Source: Glandiceps talaboti (lineage: Eukaryota > Hemichordata > Enteropneusta > Spengelidae). Taken from it: a stretch of 64,000 nt of DNA. Position 1 is the stretch's first letter; every line of letters begins with the position of its first letter. This document shows positions 1 to 11,175 of this stretch, piece by piece. Below the pieces are notes generated by a model. The model was given only the letters and a program-made list of their open reading frames with translations, had not been told where the DNA came from and did not search any database. The position numbers were made by a program, and so were the translations under genes. The DNA lies in NCBI RefSeq assembly GCF_964340395.1, contig NC_135550.1:620001-684000 (forward strand). The letters are read 5' to 3'.

Positions 1-295
1 TGTTTATATATATCTAGTCTAGCCGTTTTTTATTTATTTTGCCATAATATGGGGAGATCATATTTTAGCATTTATACCCACAGACACTGCCAATTAGTCA
101 GAAAGTGTGAGTAAATATCGGTAAATGTTGGTTAATAAGACATGTAGAGTGTAGTTTTTGTTTACTGATGTCTGTTACAACCACTAGCAATGTATTTTTT
201 CACAATGCTGTTGAGTTTTGTTCACCTAGTGACTACGCTCGTCATAGGCTACGTGCTATCCATGTCTCTTTATGACGTCATAAAATCCCGTGGTC

Positions 296-470
296 TAGGT
301 GGGACCGGAAATACCCGAAAACTCTCGAAGTAAATCCGAAGGGAAGTGACTGAAAAAGGGTCATTTTAAGGTGTTTGCTTTTGAAAAGTTTTAAAACCAG
401 AATGCATTTCACAAACATGTCGTCTAGCAAATTAGCGATAGTGAATGTGAGCATTTTGAATCACCTTTAA
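296..470 (+). repeat. Dispersed 180-bp repeat, copy 1
   Basis: Begins TAGGTGGGACCGGAAATACC and ends GAATCACCTTTA. Near-identical copies lie at 12482-12662 and 44438-44620. This copy lacks about 6 bp (AGACGC) present in the other two. The ends carry a short inverted AGGTG/CACCT and TA at both borders, so a small non-autonomous DNA element is possible. It has no coding capacity. Bases 1-295 and 471-810 show nothing recognisable. Confidence 0.8.
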
Positions 471-810
471 AGTCATTATATTTCTTGTTTTCTCTTTTTT
501 TTCTGTTGCTCTTCCCGATGTTTGAATTTGATGTTTTTCACTCTCTCCAATTTTTTCAGACAACACTTATGCTGACAATATATTTCTCTGCAAAATCATA
601 TAGCAATTTCATGATGTAATTGTTTTGAAGCATACAGCTTTTTTATGTTGGCACAGGGTTGGAAGTCATCTATAGTTCAGTTTGTGTTTGGATCGAGTTT
701 CAAAAACATCCATGTAGTGACCTGGATTGTGCATATCAGGCATACAATGTACATGTAGGACGTGGTATTCTGTCCATACATGGAGATACCCAGTCTGTAT
801 TGAACAGTAA

Positions 811-1311
811 CTGCATTTTGAACAATTAGCTGCTTTAAAAGAAGAGCTTGTTGAAGAGGAAGAAAAGTTATGAAAGGACAGAAGAGAAAGAATTCTTGAT
901 GGAAATGGTGTTGTTAAAAGATGGGCCCAAAAAGAACAAGCTTTGTACAATTCTATACAAGAATGCAAGATATTGTGTAGTTGGCTTGACAACTTACTTG
1001 AAAATCTGAAAAACTCTAAGAGGAAGTTGTGAATCAATGCAACAAAAGTGTCAAATGCAAGTATTCACCTATCAAAAAGAAGAAGAAAAGAAAATAAACA
1101 CCACACCAAAGCTAGAAAACTTAGAAGGCTTGAGAGTACAAAGACGGCTGTTGCAAAGTGTTTGGGGGCAACAGTAGTGCTCGGGGAATACCAACCAGCA
1201 ATAATGAGGGCATTCCAACTTGGCAAGGGAGACATCAACGAAAATGAGCTATGGAATATCCGGAAAAATGACAGAACAATCAATGTACTACAAGAATTAC
1301 ACTACAATGGT
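811..1311 (+). pseudogene. Decayed coding-like segment, unidentified
   Basis: One frame reads protein-like for about 165 codons with only two stops (TGA at 871 and at 1030). It starts EQLAALKEELVEEEEKL, continues with an acidic/basic helical stretch (WAQKEQALYNSIQECK), then a very basic segment and GEYQPAIMRAFQLGKGDINE. It ends where the LINE relic begins. Composition and the long shared frame suggest a former ORF, perhaps the 5' part of a mobile element or a host-gene fragment. I do not recognise the family. Confidence 0.4.
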
Positions 1312-2620
1312 TCAAAAACTATTTATCAAATCGTCAACAATCCGTTACAATCAATAACGTATCATCTCAATACAAAACAATTGAATGTGGTGTCCCGCAA
1401 GGATCGATTCTTGGCCCTATCTTATTCCTAATTTACATAAATGATATTGCAAATTCTTCCAACTCGTTTCAGTTTAGACTTTTTGCAGATGACACCCATT
1501 TATTTCAGTTTATCAAAGATAGGTATGTAAATCTTTCACAAGCAAATTCTGATTTCCAAGAGGTTTGTGAATGGTGCGGGGCGAACAAACTTACCATCAA
1601 TATTGAAAAAACACATTATATGATCATAAAAAACGTCCGTAAAGAAATTAACATCGACGGAGTTCTAGATATTGATGGTAACCAAATAGACAACGTTTCA
1701 TCTACAACATATCTTGGAGTTTCTCTGGACTCTCAAATGAACTGGAAATCACATATTCAGAAAGTTGTTAATTCAATTGCCCCAAAGGTTGGCCTTATTT
1801 CACGACTTCGACACTATGTACCAAAATAAATTCTGTTAATATTGTATAACTCATTAATCCTTCCCCACTTGAACTTCTGCATCGAAATATGGGGCAACAC
1901 CTTCACAACCTTCTTAATTGGAACCAATTCTTCTCCTACAAAAGAAAATCACGCGTCTGATGACCTCTGAAATCCGTGCCCACACTAGCCCCTTATTTAA
2001 AGACCTTGGTATTTTAGATGTCCATAAATTATGTAAATTTCAAACCTGCCTTCTTATCTTTGACATGCACAACAATCAGTTTGCCCATGACATACACCAC
2101 TATTTCGATGTTGTTCCTCATGTGTACCCTACCCGGTTCGCTACAAATGACAACTTTTACATACCCAAAATAAACTTAACACGAAGCAAACATAATTTTA
2201 AATATGCAGCCACTTCTCATTGGAATTCTCTCCCTAGCTATATCAAAAATATTACCCACAGACGCACCTTCAAAAACACTTTAAAAGAACACCTTCTTGC
2301 TAAAAATTAATTCCTTTCAGTAACTTCTACAGAACTTGTATATGTTTTTGACTATGACTGCGATTTTCATTAACTTCATGTAATTAGTTTACTTATATAT
2401 ACACCATGTGAGTTTTTGTTTTGTTTACTTCTTTGTACAGTTACGCATAAATATATTTTATTATTTTTATAGTATCAGGGCCATAGACTAGACTAGTTCT
2501 GCTTGAACTATTTCTATGGCCCTCACCAGGTACAATTTTTCTTTTCTTTTCTTCTCAGTTGTGTATCATTTTCCCTTTGTGTCTGGTGAAAATAAATAAT
2601 ATGAATGAATATATGAACTA
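1312..2620 (+). mobile_element. 5'-truncated LINE relic with reverse transcriptase
   Basis: Reads WFKNYLSNRQQSVTINN, then GVPQGSILGPILF and FADDTHLF (RT catalytic motifs), then the thumb region (YLGVSLDSQMNWKSHI) and the usual C-terminal tail to HLLAKN at 2310. There is a stop after RHYVPK (about 1829) and a frame change near 1918, so it is inactive. A 3' UTR follows, ending near 2600-2620 in an AATGAATGAATA-like tail, typical of CR1/L2/Jockey-like LINEs. The endonuclease and 5' half are absent. Superfamily assignment is approximate. Confidence 0.85.
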
Positions 2621-3410
2621 AACAATGAAGGGCTGTTTGATAAGAGTTGCTGGGACATGGGGATAATGTATTGGAACATTGACTTCAGTGGTGTAGAACC
2701 AAAGTCCAGAAAGTGTAGAGTTATTAAACGTACATTTTATATGAGGATGCCCTTATAATTTTTCTATCTCATAGTTATTCTATTCTAGTTATTTATTTGT
2801 TAATTTATACATGTATATTTATCTAATTTACATATTTATCTCTTCCTTTCAGTATATTGAACTTCAACTTTGTTTTTGTTGTTGTTTTGTTTCATAGATT
2901 TTATGGGCAATCAAAACAATGTACACACATACAATTCTATTCACAAATTGCTGCTAGTACCCTGATTTGCGAGCCAGTATGTGAACATCTATTAAGATTT
3001 GTATGAGTCAATCACAGGAGTGAGCTTTTTGCCAATATCAAGATCAAAGTCAGTATTATAATAGTGTACATGTACTGAATTGATGCCATTCAGTCAGTTT
3101 TTTGCATTCAGTCTGACATTTTTACAAATCAATCATTGTTTACATGTATACATAGTGTTGTGTTATACCTAATTTGTCAGTTGAAGTTTGTTGAAATTTC
3201 AGGGTTTTTTTTTTTTTAAATATATGTGTAGTTTCATTAACCTTTGCATTGACCTTTACTCATGTAACTATTTACGGTGGTTCATCTGTGTGTGTGTGGT
3301 GGTGGTGGTGGTGGGGGGGGGGGGGGGACATGCAAAAAATACATTTGTTTGATATAAAATCCTTCGGCTCCCCCCTGGAAGGAAGTTAAAAATGTCTCCC
3401 CCGAAAAAAG
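2621..3410. other. Intergenic or intronic DNA, low complexity
   Basis: No gene seen. Contains a T-run near 3206, a (TG)n/(GGT)n stretch ending in a G-run at 3288-3327, and scattered ACATGTA words. It may be intron of KNL1 or lie upstream of it. Confidence 0.5.
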
Positions 3411-4110
3411 AAAAACTACTTTTTTATGTTTGCTAGTACAATAACATTCCTAAATCATCTTAAATTGAGAAATCGCAACGTTTGGCATCAGGTACATGTA
3501 GCGTCATACATAAACATTTGCGCTGCACATGATGAATGTATTCAGTTATTCATAGTCCGTAATTTCGTTATGTGAAATGACGTTTTTCTTTTTAAAAAAT
3601 TCGCTTTACGTGACTTAAATATATTCAGATCAAATCGTATAATGTTGAGAGACATATTTTATTTTTTATTTGTTTTACCGGATATGTCTTAATTATACTG
3701 ATGAATCCTGCAACTCAAATATTACACAATCAATGCTACTGGACAAAACTACTAGTGTATAGAACAGAAGTCTCTCTGTTCATTTCTGAGTGAAAACGGG
3801 AGTGAACACGACTGAGTCGATTTCAATGTGCAGGAAAACTGATGCAATAAAACATGGCAAAAGTTGCACTTGATCAATGTATTTTGAAATGTAGTTTGAA
3901 AGATTGTGATGAATTAGTTGAGCTAATGTTGGTAGTGATAAGGTTATTGGAACCTACAATGCAAGTTCACATTTAAGTTTTGATGGTCAACACCCCTGGA
4001 AAATGACCCAAATCAATATGAATACCCCTGGTAAACTGACCAAAAACCCTTGAAAGCCCTGGAATTTTTCTTTACTCTAAGTGTACATGTATGAATTTCG
4101 TCAAATATGG
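3411..4110 (+). repeat. Dispersed repeat of about 700 bp, copy A
   Basis: Matches, by eye and with many substitutions, the reverse complement of 26215-26860. Shared landmarks in order: TTTTTTATGTTTG near the start, ACATTCCTAAAT, CAGTTATTCATA, ACTCAAAT-TTACAC-ATCAATGC, and a 3' part with repeated CCCTGGAAAA-type words (3998-4065). No coding capacity seen. Class unknown. Confidence 0.65.
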
Positions 4111-4619
4111 ACATATCATTTTCAAATTTCACACACTGATGCGCAGATGAATAAAGAGAAATTATGTCTTTTTAGATTTTTGATTAGAAGTTTAGGAATT
4201 ATTATATTGACCTCGAACCGTCTCCATTTTACCGTGTTCTTTTCCGATTTCTCTCGATAACAACGCTTGTACATAATCATTTATCTAGCTCTGTATCTCA
4301 GGATATAAATACACTCTCACATATTTATCAAGTGTAATAATCTACAATTTATACCCAAATGTATGTGGTCAAAATATGGAAAATAGACCAAGCCTCGCCT
4401 ACCCTATGAAGAAAATTTTGCGACAATGTATCAATAATGGTGACCTAGACATTGACCTCTATATAATTAGTGTACAGTGAGGGTGCGCCACTCAACAAAA
4501 CCTCGACAATTTTCCCGCAGTGATTAAAGGAATGCAAAATAGTCTACATGCAAGGAGTAGACAGACCGACTTGTAAACTCATGGTGCGACAGAAGGAAGT
4601 TCAACATGCACATGTATGT

Positions 4620-4800
4620 AGGGGATCACGAAATCTGAGTGAAGTCAAGGATGGCAAGCTTTCCTGTGCTGAGAATGCTGATAACAACATTTTTGACAAC
4701 TAACTTTCATTGGGACTTGAAAAATTGTAGATATAGAGCTAAATTTCTTGCATAAATCATGAAATTGCAAGACTATACCCTTATGGAAGGCATTCAGTTT
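4620..4800 (+). repeat. Dispersed repeat, copy A
   Basis: Starts near GGGGATCACGAAATCTGAGT and ends near GGCATTCAGTTT. It is similar to 61537-61705 in the same orientation. No coding capacity; class unknown. The stretches 4111-4619 and 4801-5167 show nothing else. Confidence 0.65.
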
Positions 4801-5167
4801 TTTTCTTTTTTTCTCACTTATCATATCATGCAATTTTGAATAGTTAGCTTAAATTTACTGGTTAAGAGAAATATAAAGAACATTTTTCAAGGGTGTGGTA
4901 TGGGATATTTTGAATCACCTTTAAGGGATATTGAGTTCAATTTATTCCAACTGTAAATAGAGACATGACCTTTTTGTGTGAATTTTCCAATCACCAATGA
5001 TAGACACTAAGTACCCCTAAGTGCATTCAAGATTACCTGACATTGAGTTTTAAGCATGTGTAAGTAACAAAACTGGTTAAAACTTACATTTAGTAAGAGA
5101 AGTACATGTACTTGTATTGTCCAAATAATAAACATCAACATGTATCTATAAATTTCTGTACCAACAG

Positions 5168-5230
5168 CGATATAAAGAAACAGAGGCGTATTACCAGACG
5201 TGTCAGCTTTGCTGAAACATATGAAGTCAA
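5168..5230 (+). CDS. KNL1: KNL1 exon with PP1-docking RVSF motif
   Basis: 63-bp exon between ...CAACAG and GTAAGT. It encodes DIKKQRRITRRVSFAETYEV plus a split codon. RVSF lies at 5199-5210 in a basic context (R-R-V-S-F-A), as in the KNL1 N-terminus. In the family RVSF binds PP1, and Aurora B phosphorylation of its serine blocks binding. The first base completes a codon from an upstream exon that I could not find. The companion SILK motif, usually some tens of residues upstream, was not seen between 1 and 5160. Confidence 0.88.
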
Positions 5231-5478
5231 GTAAGTTACAAAGATGTGATTATGAAATAACTTTCTGGAAATGTTTTTGTCAATTGCTTTAAACCTGTTC
5301 TAGCTGCAACTGAGACATTTTTTCATCAAATAATCAAGATTTGTTCACTAGAAGTTGGTCAATTACTTATAAAAATATATTGTATCTGTTATTTAGTGGT
5401 CAATATTATCTGTAGGTAGTGTAGTGGCAAGTTTAAATCTTGAGCCAAATTTTGGTTTTGAATCTTTTACCATGTTAA

Positions 5479-7483
5479 AGGCCCGTATCGACTATAAAAG
5501 GAGGATTACAGTAGGGACGCTCATTTATGCAAAGCCTCTCGTACGCCTAACATCGCCTGGGTGCTCCAAGAAAACTGTCAAAATCACGGCTATTTCCCGA
5601 GCATTTACTCTAAATGTATCCCAAAATGAATTATAAATATGTAGAAGAGGTGCCTGTGTGAATTGTTTTGTAAATTATGATGATCTGGGAGCGAAATTTG
5701 ATGTATGTTGTCATATGGTATGTGGCGAAATGTTAGGTTAGAAGCGTCCAAACAGCTGTCACGCAAATACTGTGTAAACGTTTGAGTAACTCCCTGGGGG
5801 GTTGGTAGTATCTCGATAATCAATTCGCTAGATTATTTACCTCTACCTACCATAATAACATAACGGTAATGATCAAATCAGAAGTACGGTCCGGCGACAA
5901 GGCAAAAGTATACAGTGGTAGAAATGTGACTATTTTGTAGTTTGTTTGTTTGTGTGTGTGTGTGTGATTGTCTTTCTGTTTGGGTTTTATTTTTTGGTAA
6001 TGGGAGTACAATTTACACATACAGTAGAAAACCAATTAGAAAGGTGTTTTGATCTCAAATTCGAATAAAATTGCTAACAAATGACAACACCGACATACGC
6101 AAAACATGAACGTGTAGTTTAGGTAAGGTACACTCTTTTTGGAGGATGTGGTGGCCCTGAAAAGGGCCGTTTGGTTTGTGGCTTTTCAGCCGTTCGGTTA
6201 GACCGAGCTTACGCCCAGCTATGACCTCTGTACGGCACACCGGGTAAATTTGGATAAAGAGACCGTACCTGCGAAGTGACGCATTTAGGCATCACTTCCC
6301 TACGACTGATGGCAACATCATCAGCCTGCATTAGTTGCTGCTTCCTATGTAAGTAGCGTGGATCGTTCCACGCATTTCTTCGGTCGAGCATATTCCAATA
6401 CTTTCGGTAGAGCCGATGGCGAACCAAAACATTTTCGTCACAAGGTTCCTGGCCCATACCAAGCCAGTCTTGTCGGTATGTTGTGACACACAGGTAGCAA
6501 AGGCAGTGCGGACATTCGTTTTGATGCAAAGCAATGTCGTTGTTTTGATCTTGCAGATCGTCCCCGATACCACTGTCATTGATGGCCGAGGCCTCGTCAA
6601 CGATATCGATACCACTGTAGTTGCTGGCCGAGACCTCGTCAGTTGACTCAACAACGCCAGTGTTGTCAAGGTCGGGTGACTCGGAATCAATAACCAGTTC
6701 CCATCCGGAGTTTGCAAAGAGAGCCTTGATAGCGTCCCTTTGAACTTCATTGACGGCAATCAGTATCTTGCTGCTCATCTTGATGACAAACTGTTGTCCA
6801 AGCTCCATATTTTGATTCACTGTACAGTGGTAAAGTTATAAAATTGGCCCGTTCAACCCTTTCGGGACATTGCAATGAACGATAAACAAAACAGCGATTT
6901 ACTTCAGACAGTTCCTTTGCCATCGCTAGTGCATTGTTGTGTGATACGTCAACACAGCTGTCTCCCCGGTACATTTGTATTCCGATCTTTGAACAAACAT
7001 ACAAAAGGTTCTTTTTCGTGAAATTCATTCTTTTATTTATAAAACTATATGTGTTACATAATTATGACACATTACAATGAAACAAAATTACCACCTCTGT
7101 CGAGTCAAAAGTGTTATATGCAGTAGACAACTGCCATCCATTGTCTATGGTATAATACGCACACTGCACAGTCGCTGTATACTGTGTCGGCCGAACTTTC
7201 AAGCTCAATGTGTATATGGCCGTTTCGTTGCGAGCCTGTACATAATACAGTTCGAGTATCACAACGACTAGCAACGCAGTGAAATGATTCCGATGTCCGT
7301 TGTTACTATAAATGATTTTGGTTCAGGCAGAAACAGTGTCTGTCATAACAGGATTAGTAAATGTTTGATCGTTGTCATTGATATGTGGACACGGTGACGT
7401 GAGTGTTAATCCGCTCAGATAAGACGCTGTGTACTGGGTGGAGTAGTCCCTAATGCGGTGACCCGGGATTGAAATACGGGCCT
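5479..7483 (-). mobile_element. 2.0 kb DNA transposon with TTAA target duplication
   Basis: The termini are perfect 10-bp inverted repeats, AGGCCCGTAT at 5479-5488 and ATACGGGCCT at 7474-7483. Both ends also have an inner TAGGGAC at similar distance (about 32-40 bp in). TTAA lies directly outside each end (5475-5478 and 7484-7487). The paralogous MITE at 34494-34993 has a single TTAA at the same point, an empty-site control. TTAA duplication is known for Kolobok and piggyBac. No transposase is visible; the only good ORF is 6209-6820 (minus). So it is probably non-autonomous, or it belongs to a group whose protein I do not recognise as a transposase. Confidence 0.88.
6209..6820 (-). CDS. 203-aa ORF inside the TTAA transposon, P2X7-tail-like domain
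   Basis: Uninterrupted ORF. Residues 1-45 are moderately hydrophobic. Residues 46-100 are acidic and Ser-rich with two similar SGI-DIVDEASAI / SGIGDDLQ blocks. Residues 102-111 are a cysteine cluster (ECPHCLCYLC). Residues 135-203 contain R-x-x-LYRKYW, W-x-DPRY-x-x-RK, RREVMPKCV, then VRSLYPN-x-x-G-x-PYRGHSW at the C-terminus. The last block resembles the end of the P2X7 receptor cytoplasmic domain (R-Y..W...LPSC...IR..FP...G-Y-GF) and, from memory, a widespread uncharacterised invertebrate family. It lies wholly inside the transposon and ends cleanly. Role unknown; a cargo or accessory protein is the simplest reading. Confidence 0.6.
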   Translation of the reverse strand: MNQNMELGQQFVIKMSSKILIAVNEVQRDAIKALFANSGWELVIDSESPDLDNTGVVESTDEVSASNYSGIDIVDEASAINDSGIGDDLQDQNNDIALHQNECPHCLCYLCVTTYRQDWLGMGQEPCDENVLVRHRLYRKYWNMLDRRNAWNDPRYLHRKQQLMQADDVAISRREVMPKCVTSQVRSLYPNLPGVPYRGHSWA

Positions 7484-8261
7484 TTAAAACTGTACTGGTG
7501 TAACTGCAGTATCATTTTTCCATCAAACAACCACAATACATTCACTGAAAATTGTTGAAATTCCAATAATTAGACAATGTACCGGTCCATGTTACCCAGT
7601 TGTCGATATTATCCATAAGCAGTACAGATACAGGTTGAAATTGTGATTGTAGTAGAGGGCACTGATTGTTGGGTGCAGACCCCAAAGTCAATTTCATATG
7701 TTTTCTTATACAAAACAAAAACATGTTTATCAACAGATGATACAATATTATGAGTAAGTTATTGTACCTAACAAATTATTTTCAAAAACATGATCAGGCA
7801 GTGCAATGAATTCTGTTCGACTATGATACTTACCTGTTGACAAAATACTGATGGGTAACCCGCATTAATTCCTCCAATCCATGCCAAGAAATTTTTGGCC
7901 CCACCCCCTCCACCATACCTGGCTCCATATTTGGTTAGCTTAGTCTCCCGCCAAAGTGGCAGTTAGCGCATGCATACTTGTGTCTTTTATCGCATGGTGG
8001 TACGAGTGTGTAGATGGATATTGTTTTTGTCTTCAAGTACCTTCCCTCCAATTCCATTATACACACTGGTTTTTCCACTTGGTTGGCTCTTTGGTTACCC
8101 TAAAGATCCTAGGATTACAGCTAAGTGTCGATTTATTGTCTCTCTCTCCCTCTTTGCTATTGAGATTTGTTGTGTGTTTTTTATTCTCTGTACAGTCGTT
8201 CCTTATATACGGACGTCATTGCCTTACCGTGTTGTTGTTTTTTCAGTCATTCGTTTTCGTC

Positions 8262-8540
8262 ATGACTAAACCTAAGAAGAAAGGTGCTTGTGGTCATGAC
8301 AAGCCTAAGCAGGATTGTCATTCTGTTTGTCTTTCTTGTCGGACATGTTCGCAGTCCAAACCCTGTGAAGTTTGTTCTAGTTGGTCCAATGAAAATTGGC
8401 GTAAACTAGGTAAACAGTCAGACAAACAACGACCATCTAAGCCGAGTGCGAGTGCCACCCAGGCTTCTGTCACTACTCCTGCGAGTGTATGGGCTTCGAC
8501 TCTAACGGTAAGTGAGCATTCTTCTAGTTCTGTTGTTTGA
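8262..8540 (+). CDS. DIRS gag-like N-terminal ORF
   Basis: 92 codons from ATG at 8262. It begins MTKPKKKGACGHDKPKQDCH and has CLSCRTCSQSKPCEVC, a cysteine-rich segment found at the start of DIRS gag-like proteins, then a Ser/Thr/Ala-rich tail. A stop at 8538 splits it from the continuation at 8583-8927 (Ser/Arg-rich, ending GQSSGGRPRG), so the original gag is broken into at least two pieces. Confidence 0.7.
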   Translation: MTKPKKKGACGHDKPKQDCHSVCLSCRTCSQSKPCEVCSSWSNENWRKLGKQSDKQRPSKPSASATQASVTTPASVWASTLTVSEHSSSSVV

Positions 8541-8919
8541 AACCGTCCTTTTCAGGACGAACTGGGTAGTAGTGCTAGTGGTATGCGGTCCTCTCTCGGA
8601 GAGGGCTCAACAACCGTAGACACTATACAGCTATCACCCACTAGTAATGTTCCTCGAGTAGCGGTCACTTCTACCTCTCCCCTGGGGGAAAGGTTGAGTG
8701 TACTTGACGAGTCGTCATGGCACTATGATTCTAATCGTTTCCTGGCCCAGCGGGCCAGCAAAGCAAAGCAGAGAGAACGGATAATGTGGGAGTCACCACG
8801 AACAACCTCCACTCCAGCAAGGCCAAAGGCTAACCGTACAAGTACTAATACAGTGCCTGCAAACAGAAATTTCCAAGGCAGCAGGAGTAAATCTGGACAG
8901 TCTAGCGGAGGACGTCCAC

Positions 8920-10120
8920 GTGGTTGAAGCAAGCCTGGTCCCGACAAGCCCTTCTTTAGCAAGAGCAGCTTTAAAAGATCGGGTTCTGACTCGCAGCAGC
9001 ACTCCTGACTCTCCACTAGGCAACACGATACAGGAACTCCCCATTCCAAGATTGGAGATTCCAGTGGGGGGCAGGCTAAGCCACTTTGCAAATGCGTGGG
9101 ATGCAATCTCACAGGACAAATGGGTTTGTTCACAGTAAGGGACGGTTATGTTCTGGAATTTGCCAGACAACCGCCCCTCACTTCCATTCCGTTCGTAACC
9201 TCTCTACCAAGCGGCACGGAAAGACAAAGGGCACTCAGAGATGTGATCCGCTCTTCTGGCCAAAAGGGCCATTCGAGAAATTGATCTAAGTACATGTCAA
9301 ATGGGATTTTACAGTCATCTTTTTCTAGTTCCCAAAAAGTCAGGCAGATGGCGGCCGATTCTCAATCTAACGGCACTGAAGAAGTTTCTTTCAGTACCAA
9401 GATTTCAGGTGGAAACACCAAGAGCAGTTTTAGCCGCTGTCCAACCAAACGACTGGCTAGCGTCCACTGATCTAAAAGACGCCTATTTCCACTTCCCCTA
9501 TCCACAATTCGTGTTGCCGCTTTCTTCGTTTTACAGTCCTAGACCACACTTTCGAGTACACAGCACTCCCGTTTGGGCTAGCCACTGCCCTTCGGGTGTT
9601 CACCTGGGTGGTAGCGACACCAGTAGCCTGGTTACACCGACGGGCCACCCTTTTACATCCCTATCTTGACGATTGGTTGATACGGGATGCACAAAGGGAG
9701 GTATTACTCGAACGGATTCAACGGATATTGTTGTTAATCCTTTCTCTGGGTTTTATCCCCAGTTACGACACGTCAGCTCTCATCCCAAGTCAAGATACAG
9801 TATTCGTGGGAATGAGATTGATCACACACAAGGGAATAGCTTGCCCTACCCAAGAACAGATAGACAAGTTATTTTCAGTCATTCAGAACCTATGGCCACT
9901 GAGACAGATAACAGTGAAACATTTTCTGTCTCTCCTGAACTTAATGGTGTCCTTGATCGATATAGTACAATGGGCCAGACTCCGGATCAGGCCAATTCAG
10001 TTGTACCTTCTCGCCCTTTGGCAACCCAGTTCGCAACCAATCAGCACCATGGTTCCAATTCGTCTATTGCTGAGGTTCCATTTAGAATGGTTGCTAGACC
10101 AGAGTAACCTTCCATTTTGT
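8920..10120 (+). pseudogene. DIRS reverse transcriptase, frame-broken
   Basis: Starts with GGRLSHFANAWDAISQDKWV (9067-9126), then after a stop and frame change GFYSHLFLVPKKSGRWRPIL, STDLKDAYFHF, the LPFG region in another frame, and YLDDWLI at about 9662-9682 with the catalytic DD. It continues to LEWLLDQSNL at about 10115. Order and motifs match DIRS RTs. At least three interruptions make it inactive. Confidence 0.85.
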
Positions 10121-10640
10121 ACAGTCACACGGATCTGTCCCTGTATACGGATGCGTCACAAGAGGGCTGGGGAGCTCACCTAGACAGTCAGATGACAACA
10201 GGTGTCTGGAACCCCCCAGACAGCTCTCACCACATCAATTGGCTAGAGCTAAAGGCAGTTTTCCTAGCTCTGCAGGACTTTGAGATATAGTGACAGGATT
10301 TAGTGTTCTAGTCCACTTGGACAATACCACCATAGTGGCGTACATAAACAAGCTAGGAGGAACCAGGTCTCCAACACTTCATGCATGTTACCTCTTATGG
10401 GAACCGATGTTGTGGTGCATAGACCGAAAGATTCTTCTGTCAGCACGCCATGTGCCGGGGAAACTGAATGGCATTGTGGACGCCCTATCGCGTCGCAAGA
10501 GAGTTCTTCCTACAGAGTGGGCAATCCCTGTCAAGATTGCTCACCGTCTGTTTCTACATTGGGGAGAACCGACTGTAGATCTGTTCGCCACCTTCATGAA
10601 CAGAAAACTGCCTCTCTTTGTGTCTCCGATTCCAGATCCC
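10121..10640 (+). pseudogene. DIRS RNase H and downstream domain, broken
   Basis: LYTDASQEGWGAHL (10132-10175) and WLELKAVFLALQDF mark the RNase H Asp and Glu positions. After a stop the other frame gives VHLDNTTIVAYINKLGG and ARHVPGKLNGIVDALSRR (RNase H end), then PTVDLFATFMNRKLPLF, a conserved DIRS stretch. The region is truncated after about 10660, where a deletion joins it to the recombinase tail. Confidence 0.82.
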
Positions 10641-10725
10641 AGAGCAATGACAACCGACCTTTTCGAGGTAGTAGGACTAGACTCTTTTTGCCTATTCCTC
10701 CGTCATCCTCTGACATTTCTCCAGC

Positions 10726-11025
10726 CATTATATCCAATGGCTGGTAGAAACTGTCAAGTGGGCTTACAAAGTAAGTTCCAGCTCTGCTTGTAAAGTAGAG
10801 AGAGTCACTACACATGAAGTCAGGGCTCTCTCGGCATCATGGGCTTTGTTCTCAGGGGTACCGGTAGCACAGATTCTACAGGCGGGAACCTGGCGGTCCC
10901 CAAACTCCTTTATAAGTTTTTATATCAGGGATATGACACAGGAAGCTAGCAAGCTTCAGTCATTAGGTCCCTTAAGTGTTGGGCAGTCGGTAGTTGTAAA
11001 TCAAAGATTTTCAACTAGAAATTGA
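10726..11025 (+). pseudogene. C-terminus of DIRS tyrosine recombinase
   Basis: Open frame of 99 codons plus stop. It contains THEVRALSASWALFSG, giving the H-x-x-R pair, and WRSPNSFISFYIRD with the expected catalytic tyrosine (Y). The N-terminal two thirds, including the first catalytic arginine, are missing, so it cannot be active. Confidence 0.8.
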
Positions 11026-11086
11026 TAGGATATGGTGGTAGACTCCCACCTCCTTTCAGTCTGACACATTCGGGTTTCTACCCATC

Positions 11087-11175
11087 ACTATTTTGCCAAA
11101 AGGTAAGTATTATAGTCGAACAGAATTGAAGTTCTACTGAAACTAATTTCTGTGAGATATGATACTTACCTGTTG
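11087..11175 (+). repeat. DIRS internal complementary region
   Basis: Contains GGTAAGTATTATAGTCGAAC followed by AGAATTGAAGTTCTACTG and then the stretch TTTCTGTGAGATATGATACT. The first part is the complement of the extreme left end of the element and the second part the complement of the extreme right end. They meet at AATT, the tetranucleotide present at both outer termini. Confidence 0.82.

Larger units (their letters stand above)
5288..7805 (+). repeat. MITE (about 0.5 kb family), split by a TTAA transposon
   Basis: The left half (5288-5478) matches 34494-34690 and the right half (7484 to about 7800) matches 34690-34993, the intact paralogue. The left end is TTTAAACCTGTTCTAGCTGC. The right end is decayed and meets the DIRS element at 7809. 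The two halves join exactly at the TTAA duplicated by the inserted transposon. Confidence 0.82.

Noticed and set aside
666-1037. 123-aa minus-strand ORF
   Set aside because: Opposite to the protein-like plus-strand frame at 811-1311; Ser/Phe/His-rich shadow.
2850-2870. A possible SILK-like motif (AGT ATA TTG AAC) upstream of the RVSF exon
   Set aside because: It reads SILN, not SILK, lies in no plausible exon and has no basic context.
6331-6759. 142-aa minus-strand ORF overlapping the 203-aa ORF
   Set aside because: Alternate-frame shadow without the cysteine cluster or conserved C-terminal motif.
6747-7028. 93-aa minus-strand ORF upstream of the 203-aa ORF as a first exon
   Set aside because: No shared motif and no clear splice pair to the 203-aa ORF, which has its own ATG; kept only as part of the transposon.
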